Virus record (IMG/VR): IMGVR_UViG_3300028025_001874
Location: 1-28,509 of that record
Length of the DNA stretch: 28,509 nt
Direction: 5' to 3' (one strand)
From: a virus
The notes below the pieces were generated by a model, which worked only from the letters and a program-made list of their open reading frames with translations, did not search any database and had not been told where the DNA came from. Positions 15,317 through 21,662 of this stretch are shown here, one piece after another. Position numbers and translations under genes: made by a program. Position 1 is the stretch's first letter. The number at the start of each line of letters is the position of its first letter.

Positions 15317-15343
15317 CACGCCAAATGAAAGAGAGGGAAACAC

Positions 15344-16237
15344 TTGGCCTTACTAAAGCTACCAAGCGTAATAAACGAGATACAGGATGCCGTACTCCTA
15401 GGAGACTTTGAGAACGGCTCCCCAGAGTGGCACGAGCTACGAAACGAACCTGGTGCTATCGGTGGTTCGGACATCGCAGCTATCGCAGGTTTGTCACAAT
15501 GGGAAAGCGCCTATACAAAGTGGGCAAAAAAGACAAAACAAATTCCAGACAGCATTGAGCCATCTATGTCAATGCGACTTGGAACAAAACTAGAAACACC
15601 AATCGCAGAAATCTTTGCCGAAGAACATCCTGAGCTGGAACTTTACACAACAGGAACTTGGGCAAACAAAGAAGAACCTTGGATGCGTGCAAACCCTGAC
15701 GCAATCTACGCAGACTCAACTGGCGAGTTCGGAATCCTAGAAGTCAAGTTTTCACGCGACTATTGGACAGCCGTGCCTCAGTCCTACCGCGCACAAGTTC
15801 TTTGGTACATGCGAGTATTCGGTTTGAAACAAGCAAAGCTTGTTGCACTTGCAGGTTCTAGTTATCAAGAGTTTGACATCGAATGGGATCAGTTTGAAGC
15901 TGACGCTTTGTTTGCTGCTGCCATTCGGTTCCGCAATCATGTTGTGCAAATGCGAGCGCCACAGTGGGATGGTTCCAACTCAACACTTGAGACAGTAAAG
16001 AAACTAAATCCAAACATCGCAGATGGCGAAGTAGACCTAGACGATTTGGGTATGCACTACTTCAACAAGTTGGATGAGTTCGAGCGTGTTGAGAAGGAAC
16101 TTACCGAGCTAAAGAGTAGAGTCCTATCTGCTATGAACGGCAACAAGAGGGGCTTGATTTACGGAGAACACAGAATCAGCCTCAGAGCTAGGGGTGCGGG
16201 ATTGCCGTACCTACATCACGAAAAGATAGGGAAATAA
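15344..16237 (+). CDS. YqaJ-family viral recombinase (lambda-exonuclease fold)
   Basis: A 297-residue protein with the YqaJ motifs in order: SPEWHELR and GAIGGSDIAAI (~26-47), E84 in GTKLETPIAEIF, the catalytic NPDA (D119) and LEVK (E133, K135), and YRAQVLWYM (Q151). It would resect DNA ends 5' to 3' to make single strands for annealing. The C-terminal ~90 residues form a helical region (LDEFERVEKELTELKSRVL). The start is TTG with AGAGGG ~7 bases upstream; no ATG exists until about residue 75. It is the first gene of the rightward early operon, directly abutting the probable annealing partner. Confidence 0.88.
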   Translation: MALLKLPSVINEIQDAVLLGDFENGSPEWHELRNEPGAIGGSDIAAIAGLSQWESAYTKWAKKTKQIPDSIEPSMSMRLGTKLETPIAEIFAEEHPELELYTTGTWANKEEPWMRANPDAIYADSTGEFGILEVKFSRDYWTAVPQSYRAQVLWYMRVFGLKQAKLVALAGSSYQEFDIEWDQFEADALFAAAIRFRNHVVQMRAPQWDGSNSTLETVKKLNPNIADGEVDLDDLGMHYFNKLDEFERVEKELTELKSRVLSAMNGNKRGLIYGEHRISLRARGAGLPYLHHEKIGK

Positions 16238-16786
16238 ATGGCACACTTCAATCTCAATGAATATCAGACCGTACAAGAACGCATAGATTTGTTTTGGAAA
16301 AAGTTTCCTGCGGGTCGGTTCAAGCTGGACATCGTTAGTCAGTCAGATACACAGGTCATCATCAGGGCTTCGGTTTGGACCGATAAGGCTGACAAGCACC
16401 CAACTACTGTGGACTTTGCTGAGGAGCGAGTCGGCACTTCACCTGTAAACAAAATCAGCCATGTCGAGAACTGCGCTACATCAGCTCTCGGTAGAGCTAT
16501 CAGTGCTTTAGGTGGAGAGTTTAGCCCAAAAGGTAAAAGACCATCCCGTGAGGAGATGGCAAAGGTAGAGCGCTCTAAGCAATCAGTTGCACAGCTAAAG
16601 GATTGGCTCGTAATGGCTCAGTCAATGGGCGATGACCTTGACGGTCTTAGACTGTTATACAGCGAAGCCAAAACTGCCAACGCTCCAAAAGAAACCCTAG
16701 ATAGGATTGCCGAAATTGCCAATGGATCATCTGGAAATGAACATCCTGATAGCAAGCCTGCGGGAAGTGCAGGAGTGTCTGAATGA
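16238..16786 (+). CDS. probable single-strand annealing / ERF-like protein
   Basis: A 182-residue protein beginning AHFNLNEYQTVQERIDLFW, with a beta-rich centre (VIIRASVW) and the hallmark HVENCATSALGRAISALGG (~75-93). That segment resembles the A-E/N-T-S-A-x-G-R-A-L-x-x-L-G signature of ERF/Rad52-type phage annealing proteins. The C-terminus is a helical segment and a polar tail. The ATG follows the nuclease TAA without a gap. Pairing with a YqaJ nuclease supports a two-component recombination system. The fold is inferred from the signature and context. Confidence 0.65.
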   Translation: MAHFNLNEYQTVQERIDLFWKKFPAGRFKLDIVSQSDTQVIIRASVWTDKADKHPTTVDFAEERVGTSPVNKISHVENCATSALGRAISALGGEFSPKGKRPSREEMAKVERSKQSVAQLKDWLVMAQSMGDDLDGLRLLYSEAKTANAPKETLDRIAEIANGSSGNEHPDSKPAGSAGVSE

Positions 16787-16937
16787 GCAATGGGCTAGGG
16801 GCAACTACCCCGATGTGGACAAGATGTGGCAATTACAAAGAGAAAAGTCAGAGAGGCTAAAAAATGGAGATTATTTCACCAGGACACATCATCCAGGAGC
16901 TTCAGAGACTAACAGCGGAGATGGACAAGGGCAGTAA
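16737..16937 (+). CDS. small polar protein, function unknown
   Basis: About 66 residues if ATG 16737 is used (MNILIASLREVQECL...). The core, EQWARGNYPDVDKMWQLQRE, reads like a genuine helical protein and fills the 77-base gap between the annealing gene and the next coiled-coil gene. It overlaps both, by 50 and 74 bases, and no convincing ribosome site precedes any of its possible starts (16707 TTG, 16722 ATG, 16737 ATG). The boundaries are uncertain. Confidence 0.45.
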   Translation: MNILIASLREVQECLNEQWARGNYPDVDKMWQLQREKSERLKNGDYFTRTHHPGASETNSGDGQGQ

Positions 16938-17202
16938 CGCCCTCTATGACGCTGAGTGCAAGATGGCTGATGCCGAGGCTGCTTACGACAAAGCTGTATC
17001 ACTAGCTTTCATAAACAACCAAGGAACCGTGGCTGACAGGCAGGCTGTGGCTAAGTTGCAGTCAGTAGATCAAAAGCTACAAGCTGACCTAGCCAGAGCT
17101 GAGTTCAATAGAGTCAAAACCAAGATGAAAACCCTGTCAGACCAGGCAACAATGATGGCTGTAATGTCCAAAAATGTTGAGCTTCAGTGGCGGACACCCT
17201 AG
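16864..17202 (+). CDS. coiled-coil protein, function unknown
   Basis: A 112-residue, almost wholly helical protein (IIQELQRLTAEMDKGSNALYDAECKMADAEAAYDK ... ADLARAEFNRVKTKMKTLSD, shown in parts). GAGAGG lies 7 bases before the ATG. Proteins with this heptad layout, carrying a conserved AEAAYDKAxxxAF segment, are common in actinophage recombination/replication blocks, but I know of no assigned function. The product is probably oligomeric. Confidence 0.7.
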   Translation: MEIISPGHIIQELQRLTAEMDKGSNALYDAECKMADAEAAYDKAVSLAFINNQGTVADRQAVAKLQSVDQKLQADLARAEFNRVKTKMKTLSDQATMMAVMSKNVELQWRTP

Positions 17203-17218
17203 CTGGTAGCCTTGAAAG

Positions 17219-17437
17219 GTGATTGCTGAAAGCTGCTCATGTGGGGCAAAGTTCAAAACTGACGATGCCAAGGCGATAGCCCTAGTCAGAGAATGGCGCA
17301 GGAAACACAACTGTCAGGAAGCTGCATCCGAAACACGAGACTATGAAATTAGCTCGACTATCGGTTTTTCGGCTGATTACACTGGCACAGGACTAGACCT
17401 ACCCGCAAAGAAATACGACCCTTGGGAAGATGAATAG
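17219..17437 (+). CDS. small zinc-ribbon-like protein
   Basis: A 72-residue protein from a GTG start (IAESCSCGAKFKTDD ... WRRKHNCQEA). The C-x-C and H-x-C pairs about 22 residues apart look like a single zinc site. The acidic C-terminus ends YDPWEDE. The ribosome site is poor. The gene overlaps the downstream HNH gene by 8 bases. The same zinc arrangement occurs in small phage proteins of unknown function, possibly DNA-binding. Confidence 0.6.
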   Translation: MIAESCSCGAKFKTDDAKAIALVREWRRKHNCQEAASETRDYEISSTIGFSADYTGTGLDLPAKKYDPWEDE

Positions 17438-17771
17438 CAAAGAGTTTCAAAAATACATCAGACGCGATGAAGGAATTTGTTGTCATTGTGGAACTGATGA
17501 CGATACACTCGTGCCACAACACAGACTGGGAAGGGGAATGGGCGGATCTAAAGAACGGGATGTTGCATCAAACATCATTGTCATTTGCTCATTAGCAAAC
17601 GGACAGCTAGAGTCAAATGCAACCTTCGCTCAAATGGGTAGAGATTTCGGTTGGAAGCTGACACAGGGACAAGACCCAAAGAAGGTTCCTGTTTGGTTGG
17701 CAGACGGCTGGTATTTGTTAGACGATGAGTTTAGAAAGAAAAAAGTAAACCCGCATAAAGAAGCGGACTAG
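17430..17771 (+). CDS. HNH-like nuclease domain protein
   Basis: A 113-residue protein with CCHCG (~17-21), then LVPQHRLGRGMGGS (the first catalytic His region), then SNIIVICSLANGQLES. This is the HNH layout in a form common in actinophages, with an unusual LANG in place of the usual second Cys/His. The C-terminal part (FGWKLTQGQDPKKVPVW ... WYLLDDEF) matches the conserved tail of that type. It may be a nicking nuclease or a degenerate DNA-binding derivative. ATG 17430 overlaps the upstream gene. Confidence 0.65.
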   Translation: MNSKEFQKYIRRDEGICCHCGTDDDTLVPQHRLGRGMGGSKERDVASNIIVICSLANGQLESNATFAQMGRDFGWKLTQGQDPKKVPVWLADGWYLLDDEFRKKKVNPHKEAD

Positions 17772-17788
17772 AAAGAGGGAAAAGAGAG

Positions 17789-18427
17789 ATGAGCATTGAG
17801 GCAGTTGCTACTGTTCTAAATCACAGCAAAGCCAAGGGGCGTGCGAAGCTTGTCCTAATTGGAATTGCCAATCACCTTGGAGACCAGGGTGCTTGGCCTT
17901 CAATCAGCACCCTAGCTCGATACGCTAACGCATCAGAACGCTCAGTCAAGCGAGACCTACAAGAACTTATGATTCTAGGTGAGCTGCAAGTGGACCTTCA
18001 GTCTGCTCCAATGCACGGTCAATACAAAACCAATCTTTACTGGATCACAATTCAGCCAGGGGTGACAGGTGAGGTAAGCAGGGGTGACAGCTCAGGTAAA
18101 TCAGGGGTGACACCTGTTGGCACGCAAAACATCAATATTAACCATAAAGAACCAAAGAGATACGCAACAAAAATTCCAGATGATTTTTGGCCTACAAAAG
18201 AGCTTTTAGATTGGCAGGGTGAACACTTCCCAGAAGTGGATTGGAAACTTGAGACACACAAGTTTATTGACTACTGGAACTCGGTCAGCGGGAGCAAAGG
18301 CAACAAGACGGACTGGGGAGCCACCTGGCGCAACTGGATACGAAACAACAAGAAACCAAAGCGAGCCAGCCGAGAAGAAGAAAACAAGAAAGCAATGAGG
18401 GAGTTTCTAAAAAATGCAAAAGACTGA
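17789..18427 (+). CDS. replication initiator / replisome organiser with winged helix
   Basis: A 212-residue protein. Residues ~18-70 form a helix-turn-helix (WPSISTLARYANASERSVKR) of the type found in phage replication initiators. A Thr/Ser/Gly-rich hinge follows, and then a C-terminal domain with FIDYWNSVSG and WGATWRNWIRN, the aromatic pattern of DnaT/replisome-organiser C-terminal regions. It would bind the phage origin and recruit the loader encoded next. Two purine-rich ribosome sites (AAAGAGGG and AGAGAG) precede the ATG. The last 14 bases overlap the loader gene. Confidence 0.75.
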   Translation: MSIEAVATVLNHSKAKGRAKLVLIGIANHLGDQGAWPSISTLARYANASERSVKRDLQELMILGELQVDLQSAPMHGQYKTNLYWITIQPGVTGEVSRGDSSGKSGVTPVGTQNININHKEPKRYATKIPDDFWPTKELLDWQGEHFPEVDWKLETHKFIDYWNSVSGSKGNKTDWGATWRNWIRNNKKPKRASREEENKKAMREFLKNAKD

Positions 18428-18779
18428 GACAGCAGAACTAATCGAGTTTCTGAGCCTTGTAGACGGGCGCAAAATCTCTGGCGAAAAGATTATGGCTTGG
18501 CACGAAGTTCTAGGCTTCTTGGACTACCCTGTGGCTAAACAGGCGGTCATTGAAGCTCAGCGAGATGCAGCAATTCAGTACATCGAGCCAAAGCACATCT
18601 TAGGCAAGGCAAAGTCAATTCAAGAAAGGACAAAAGCCGAGGCTGTCAGAGCTGAGCAGTTCAAGCAAAAGCCTTTCACATTCGGTTCAAGGATGCCAAA
18701 ATGTCAGCACGGCATAGGACTATTGCTCTGTGATCCGTGTTGTAAAACAGCGGCTCAACAAGCTGGCTTGGTAAAGTAG
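18414..18779 (+). CDS. probable replicative helicase loader
   Basis: A 121-residue protein. The helical N-terminal domain (LIEFLSLVDGRKISGEKIMAWHEVLGFLDYPVAKQAV, shown in two parts: LIEFLSLVDGRKI, AWHEVLGFLDYPVAKQAV) and the YIEPKHIL segment match the pattern of small phage helicase loaders (G39P-like), which are regularly encoded directly after the initiator. The C-terminus carries an added zinc-type motif: C-x-H near MPKCQHGIG, then LLCDPCCKTA. It would deliver the host replicative helicase to the origin. No polymerase or helicase gene is present in this window, which fits reliance on the host replisome. Confidence 0.65.
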   Translation: MQKTETAELIEFLSLVDGRKISGEKIMAWHEVLGFLDYPVAKQAVIEAQRDAAIQYIEPKHILGKAKSIQERTKAEAVRAEQFKQKPFTFGSRMPKCQHGIGLLLCDPCCKTAAQQAGLVK

Positions 18780-18783
18780 GTGG

Positions 18784-19062
18784 GTGGATGAGAACAAAGC
18801 TATCTGTTCGCGTTGCGGTTCAACTTGGACTGTCAATGCTCAGAAGCGCGAGCGCACCGACCTTCGGTGCTTCTCCTGCCGTATGCGAAAATCTCTGGTC
18901 ATCAAGTACGGTAGCCAGAAGTGCGTCACTTGGCAGGGTGAGTTTGACCGTGAGACGCTAACAGTTCCAATGTACGAAGGACACCCAGTATTGCCAGGAT
19001 TACGCAGGTGTGGTCACATAGACTGCGTAAATGCTGAGCATGTTATCCAAGCGGATGACTAA
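18784..19062 (+). CDS. zinc-binding HNH-type small protein
   Basis: A 92-residue protein from GTG 18784 with GTAGG just upstream. Two zinc sites are visible: CSRCG...CFSCR near the N-terminus and CGHIDCVNAEHVIQ near the C-terminus. The latter is the C-x4-C-V-x-x-x-H element of HNH_3-type nucleases. The gene lies between the helicase loader and SSB. It may be a DNA-binding or nicking protein; catalytic competence is unclear because the first histidine is not obvious. Confidence 0.6.
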   Translation: MDENKAICSRCGSTWTVNAQKRERTDLRCFSCRMRKSLVIKYGSQKCVTWQGEFDRETLTVPMYEGHPVLPGLRRCGHIDCVNAEHVIQADD

Positions 19063-19088
19063 AATGGAAGAAAGAAAGAGAGGCTGAG

Positions 19089-19400
19089 ATGGCTATCATC
19101 GAAGTAAAAGGGAAAATCGGCAGGATTTTCTGGGAGAACAAGGGTCTTGAAGTAATCGAGACTTTCACAACCAAAGCGGGTAAAGAAATAAACGCTTACT
19201 ACTCTGTTTGGCTAACTTCGCCAACAACCACGCTAAGCGTTGGTGACGAGGTAAAGGTCAAGGGCTTAGTATCCCATGAGATTTCAGAATGGGAATCAGA
19301 GGGTCAGACTAAGCGCAAGGTCAAGGTGGACATAAACAATCCAGTCGTGACAACCTCAGAGCCTAGCTTTGCCCCGACACACGGAGACACACCCTTTTGA
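19089..19400 (+). CDS. ssb: single-stranded DNA-binding protein (short SSB-like)
   Basis: A 103-residue protein with an OB-fold-like series of strands (IIEVKGKIGRIFWENKG, INAYYSVWLTS, VGDEVKVKGLVSHEI). Its C-terminal tip is HGDTPF, closely resembling the acidic D-x-P-F tip by which SSB recruits partner proteins. It is shorter than cellular SSB. It would coat single strands made by the YqaJ nuclease and at the fork. Start supported by AGAGAGG. It overlaps the next small gene at TTGA. Confidence 0.75.
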   Translation: MAIIEVKGKIGRIFWENKGLEVIETFTTKAGKEINAYYSVWLTSPTTTLSVGDEVKVKGLVSHEISEWESEGQTKRKVKVDINNPVVTTSEPSFAPTHGDTPF

Positions 19401-19558
19401 GAATCATCCAATGGCTTCTCCCGTCATCTACTGGACTACTTTTGCTAAACCTATCTAAGACAGCAGAAGGACTCTGGAATGTGGCGGGAGTCGCTGTTGG
19501 AGTTTTTTACATCTGGGCTGGCCTCAGTGCCGCCTGGATGATTTATGTCAGAAACTGA
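19397..19558 (+). CDS. 53-residue membrane protein between ssb and rusA
   Basis: A TTG start overlaps the SSB stop as TTGA; GGAG lies 10 bases upstream. The product MRIIQWLLPSSTGLLLL... has one weaker and one strong hydrophobic segment (VAGVAVGVFYIWAGLSAAWM) and ends YVRN. It fills the 144-base gap before the resolvase gene and overlaps that gene by 14 bases. Small membrane proteins in early operons often mediate superinfection exclusion or host interference; here that is only a possibility. Confidence 0.55.
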   Translation: MRIIQWLLPSSTGLLLLNLSKTAEGLWNVAGVAVGVFYIWAGLSAAWMIYVRN

Positions 19559-19967
19559 ATTTACAATCTCCGTAGTCGGAGACCCTGCCTCTCAGGGATC
19601 ACACGCCATTATGAACGGGCGAATCGTTCAGGTCAATTCTAAAAAACACAAGGCTTGGCGCTCAGCTATTGTCAGTGCCTGTATTGACAACCTGCCTGAC
19701 GGCTGGGAACCGCTAGACGAGCCAGTAAAGCTGAGTGTAAATTTCTACATGCCGAAAGGAAAATCCGTGAGTCGGGGGTTGCCAACTGTAGCCCCTGACC
19801 TTTGACTTGACAAACTAATCAGGGCAGTCGGAGACGCTCTAGCCATAGCTGGCGTTTATGCAGATGACTCCCGCATAGTCCGCATAAGCGCTCGCAAGCT
19901 GTATGCCATAGGCATAGAACCAGGCGCAACTATCTCGGTAAAAACTATGCGACACGCCGAAGAATAA
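19545..19967 (+). CDS. rusA: RusA-type Holliday junction resolvase, interrupted by in-frame TGA
   Basis: The first part, 19545-19805 (86 residues, FTISVVGDPASQGSH ... GLPTVAPDL), ends at TGA 19803-19805. The same frame then continues open to TAA 19965-19967 with LDKLIRAVGDALAIAGVYADDSR and a normal RusA C-terminus. The stop falls inside the catalytic D-x-D motif (PDL-stop-LDKL). Skipping the six bases TGACTT between two CTT codons restores PDLDKL, and the next catalytic Asp (YADD) is then 19 residues on, as between D72 and D91 of E. coli RusA. The gene is therefore either a very fresh knockout, a recoded gene, or a sequence error. RusA cuts Holliday junctions in phage recombination. Confidence 0.75.
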
Positions 19968-19990
19968 AAATACCTAAATCTTGCTTTTTC

Positions 19991-20019
19991 TTTGAATTTT
20001 TGCTAATTTCAGTTTATTA
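19991..20019 (+). promoter_or_regulatory. AT-rich promoter candidate for the small-gene operon
   Basis: TTTGAA (19991-19996), 17 bases, then TTATTA (20014-20019) in a very AT-rich 83-base gap. An inverted repeat GCTAAT/ATTAGC (20002-20007, 20016-20021) overlaps the -10, as an operator would. AAGAGGG at 20041-20047 precedes ATG 20051. Confidence 0.45.
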
Positions 20020-20050
20020 GCTAAATAGCTGACATAAAGAAAGAGGGAAC

Positions 20051-20293
20051 ATGCCAACAAATTCACCAATGCAGATTGAGTTCGATTCGAGCGACTACAA
20101 CCCACACCAGTACAACCACGGGGTTGCACAAGCCGAAGGAATCACAATCGGCAGAAGCCTAATGAAAGAGGAAGTGCTGCGACTGATAAATGCCGCATAT
20201 CCGACTCCGACTAAGGCCACCAAGATTATTACTGACTTGATTGAGGGGATACAAATTGAGACGGATTCTGTCCTTTCTTTATCCAGCAGATAA
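20051..20293 (+). CDS. small protein of the Y/F-x2-G family, member 1
   Basis: An 80-residue protein (MPTNSPMQIEFDSSDYN...). The centre, YNHGVAQAEGITIGRSLM, followed by a helix KEEVLRLINAAYP, matches in outline the four related small genes downstream. It is the first gene after the AT-rich promoter region. No known domain is recognised. The stop is followed two bases later by a possible TTG start of the next gene, though a better start lies upstream. Confidence 0.62.
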   Translation: MPTNSPMQIEFDSSDYNPHQYNHGVAQAEGITIGRSLMKEEVLRLINAAYPTPTKATKIITDLIEGIQIETDSVLSLSSR

Positions 20294-20450
20294 ATTGACT
20301 GCCTACAACCAGGGCAGGCGCGATGAACAAATGGCTGTTGAATCACTGATTGACGCGTTTCGGCTCAGCAGATGGCTAGACATCGCAACATGCAACATCA
20401 TCCTTGACCACTTGAATCACATAGATCGCAGACCGAAGGGAAAACTATGA
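20256..20450 (+). CDS. small protein of the Y/F-x2-G family, member 2
   Basis: 64 residues if TTG 20256 is used. GAGGGG at 20243-20248 is placed well for that codon, and no ATG is available early in the frame. TTG 20295 would give a shorter protein starting at the motif. The core LTAYNQGRRDEQMAVESLIDAF has the shared A-Y-x-x-G layout, and a helix follows (CNIILDHLNHI). The gene overlaps its neighbours on both sides, ending as ATGA with the next. Confidence 0.55.
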   Translation: MRRILSFLYPADKLTAYNQGRRDEQMAVESLIDAFRLSRWLDIATCNIILDHLNHIDRRPKGKL

Positions 20451-20656
20451 GTGACCTACAAGACATCATCGTAAACAGCTCCATCAAGGCTTTCAAGAAC
20501 GGCTATCACTTTGGCAAGACCGAAGAACTAAACCGTGTAGTCGGCTTGCTACAACAGCACGAACAGGAAACCAAATGTGAGTGCGAAGGATGCAACTCTT
20601 GGACTAACGCCTTTGAGTTCATCATCAAAGAAATAAAGGGCGAGGTCAATGACTGA
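20447..20656 (+). CDS. small protein of the Y/F-x2-G family, member 3
   Basis: A 69-residue protein (MSDLQDIIVNSSIKAFKNG...). The shared motif is AFKNGYHFGKTEELNRVV, followed by CECEGCNSW, a three-cysteine cluster that may bind metal and is not present in its relatives, and an acidic helical end. The start overlaps the preceding stop as ATGA. Confidence 0.6.
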   Translation: MSDLQDIIVNSSIKAFKNGYHFGKTEELNRVVGLLQQHEQETKCECEGCNSWTNAFEFIIKEIKGEVND

Positions 20657-20825
20657 CAGTCAATACACAAGCGGGTTTGAGGCAGGCAAAGACTATGCCC
20701 GTAAACAAATCCTTGATTACATCCAGCACCATTTAGAAGAACAAGTAGACATCACTTCAGAAGACATTGCGAGTGAGATTGAATACCTACAAAGACAAGA
20801 CATAAGGGAGAAAAACAATGGATGA
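20649..20825 (+). CDS. small protein of the Y/F-x2-G family, member 4
   Basis: A 58-residue protein (MTDSQYTSGFEAGKDYARKQ...). SGFEAGKDYARKQILDYI matches the family motif, and an acidic helical tail follows (EDIASEIEYLQRQD). GGGCGAGG lies just before the ATG, which overlaps the preceding gene by 8 bases. The next gene overlaps its end by 8 bases. Confidence 0.62.
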   Translation: MTDSQYTSGFEAGKDYARKQILDYIQHHLEEQVDITSEDIASEIEYLQRQDIREKNNG

Positions 20826-20970
20826 GGACTTTACGACAGAAACAAAGCTTGACCTTCTCAGCATTGAGCTAGATGCACTAGCCAACGAGATTCAGGCGAT
20901 TGAGGATGGCTTGATTGCCATACAGAAGAAATACGGAAGGGAAAACGATGAGGCTGTTCAATCCAACTGA
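20818..20970 (+). CDS. 50-residue acidic helical protein
   Basis: MDEDFTTETKLDLLSIEL... is acidic and probably one long helix. The ATG has AGGGAG 8 bases upstream and overlaps the preceding gene by 8 bases. Its segment ELDALANEIQAIEDG resembles ELDSLANSITNEG in the gene at 21260, so the two may be related. Function unknown. Confidence 0.58.
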   Translation: MDEDFTTETKLDLLSIELDALANEIQAIEDGLIAIQKKYGRENDEAVQSN

Positions 20971-21142
20971 GACCGACCAAAAGCTCAAAGCCTACGCAAA
21001 AGGCTACGAGCGCGGCTCAAAGGAAATGGCAGAGCATCTGCGGGAAATGATTATCTACAACTTGCTCAACGATGCCGTGCTTAGTACCTGCATGGGTACA
21101 GAGACTATGGAAAAGATTGTCCAGATTGTCGAGGAATCCTAA
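20948..21142 (+). CDS. small protein of the Y/F-x2-G family, member 5
   Basis: A 64-residue protein (MRLFNPTETDQKLKAYAKG...). It carries the clearest copy of the motif, AYAKGYERGSKEMAEHLREM, followed by a second helix (MEKIVQIVEES). GGAAGGG lies ~6 bases before ATG 20948; in-frame TTG 20915 lies inside the previous gene and lacks a site. The stop overlaps the next ATG (TAATG). Confidence 0.62.
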   Translation: MRLFNPTETDQKLKAYAKGYERGSKEMAEHLREMIIYNLLNDAVLSTCMGTETMEKIVQIVEES

Positions 21143-21267
21143 TGGGCAAGCATGTAGGAATCAGAAAGAGAACCACAGTCTTTGAATACCGCTACTACTA
21201 CCGCCGAGTCATGGCTGCGTGGATCAAGATTAGAAGACTAATCAAAGCCAGGCTAAATCATGGATGA
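21142..21267 (+). CDS. 41-residue highly basic protein
   Basis: MGKHVGIRKRTTVFEYRYYY... has about one third Arg/Lys/His and a YRYYYRR cluster, followed by a basic amphipathic helix (WIKIRRLIKARL). Start and stop overlap the neighbours (TAATG and ATGGATGA), so it is part of the same coupled run. Likely to bind nucleic acid or membrane; no family is recognised. Confidence 0.55.
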   Translation: MGKHVGIRKRTTVFEYRYYYRRVMAAWIKIRRLIKARLNHG

Positions 21268-21451
21268 GCTAGAAAAAGCACTGAAACTGCTAGATGACAA
21301 GAACTTGGTCTGGTCTCAAGATTTCGACACGATTCGGTTAGAATTGTCTCAGCTAATGCGAAAGGCTGCCGAAGTGCGATACCGTGAACTTGAAGCTGAA
21401 CTTGACAGCTTAGCTAACAGCATTACAAACGAAGGGAAGAACGATGCTTGA
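21260..21451 (+). CDS. 63-residue acidic coiled-coil protein
   Basis: MDELEKALKLLDDKNLVWSQ... is predicted to be helical throughout, with LRKAAEVRYRELEAEL-type heptads in the second half. It overlaps both neighbours by 8 bases. Its ELDSLANSI segment resembles the 50-residue protein at 20818. Function unknown. Confidence 0.6.
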   Translation: MDELEKALKLLDDKNLVWSQDFDTIRLELSQLMRKAAEVRYRELEAELDSLANSITNEGKNDA

Positions 21452-21662
21452 AGGACTACAGCCACCGAGCAAGACTCCAGCGTGCAAAGTAAGAAGCGTG
21501 CTTGAGTCTCTTGAGGCGAAAGATAAAGAAATACTAAAAACTGCATTAGCTGATGCAAACTGGCCTCACTCAACATTGACACTAGAACTAAACAAACGAG
21601 GCTTAGTAATAAGCGAGCAACCAGTTCGCAAACACCGAATCGGAAGATGTAGCTGTGCTTGA
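21444..21662 (+). CDS. small helix-turn-helix protein
   Basis: A 72-residue protein (CKVRSVLESLEAKDKEILK, then WPHSTLTLELNKRGLVIS, ending HRIGRCSCA). The layout - a DxEIL helix, a second helix, then S-E-Q-x-V-x-K-H-R-x-G-x-C-x-C - is one I recognise from many actinophages, where it is called a helix-turn-helix DNA-binding protein. The partner and target are unknown. It overlaps the next gene by 8 bases and may be co-expressed with the phosphoesterase. Confidence 0.66.
   Translation: MLEGLQPPSKTPACKVRSVLESLEAKDKEILKTALADANWPHSTLTLELNKRGLVISEQPVRKHRIGRCSCA

Noticed and set aside
19797-19826. RF2-type +1 frameshift at CTT TGA C in rusA
   Set aside because: The heptamer matches, but the +1 frame stops after GAC TTG ACA AAC (TAA 19821-19823), and no AGGGGG-like stimulator lies upstream, so it cannot yield full-length RusA.
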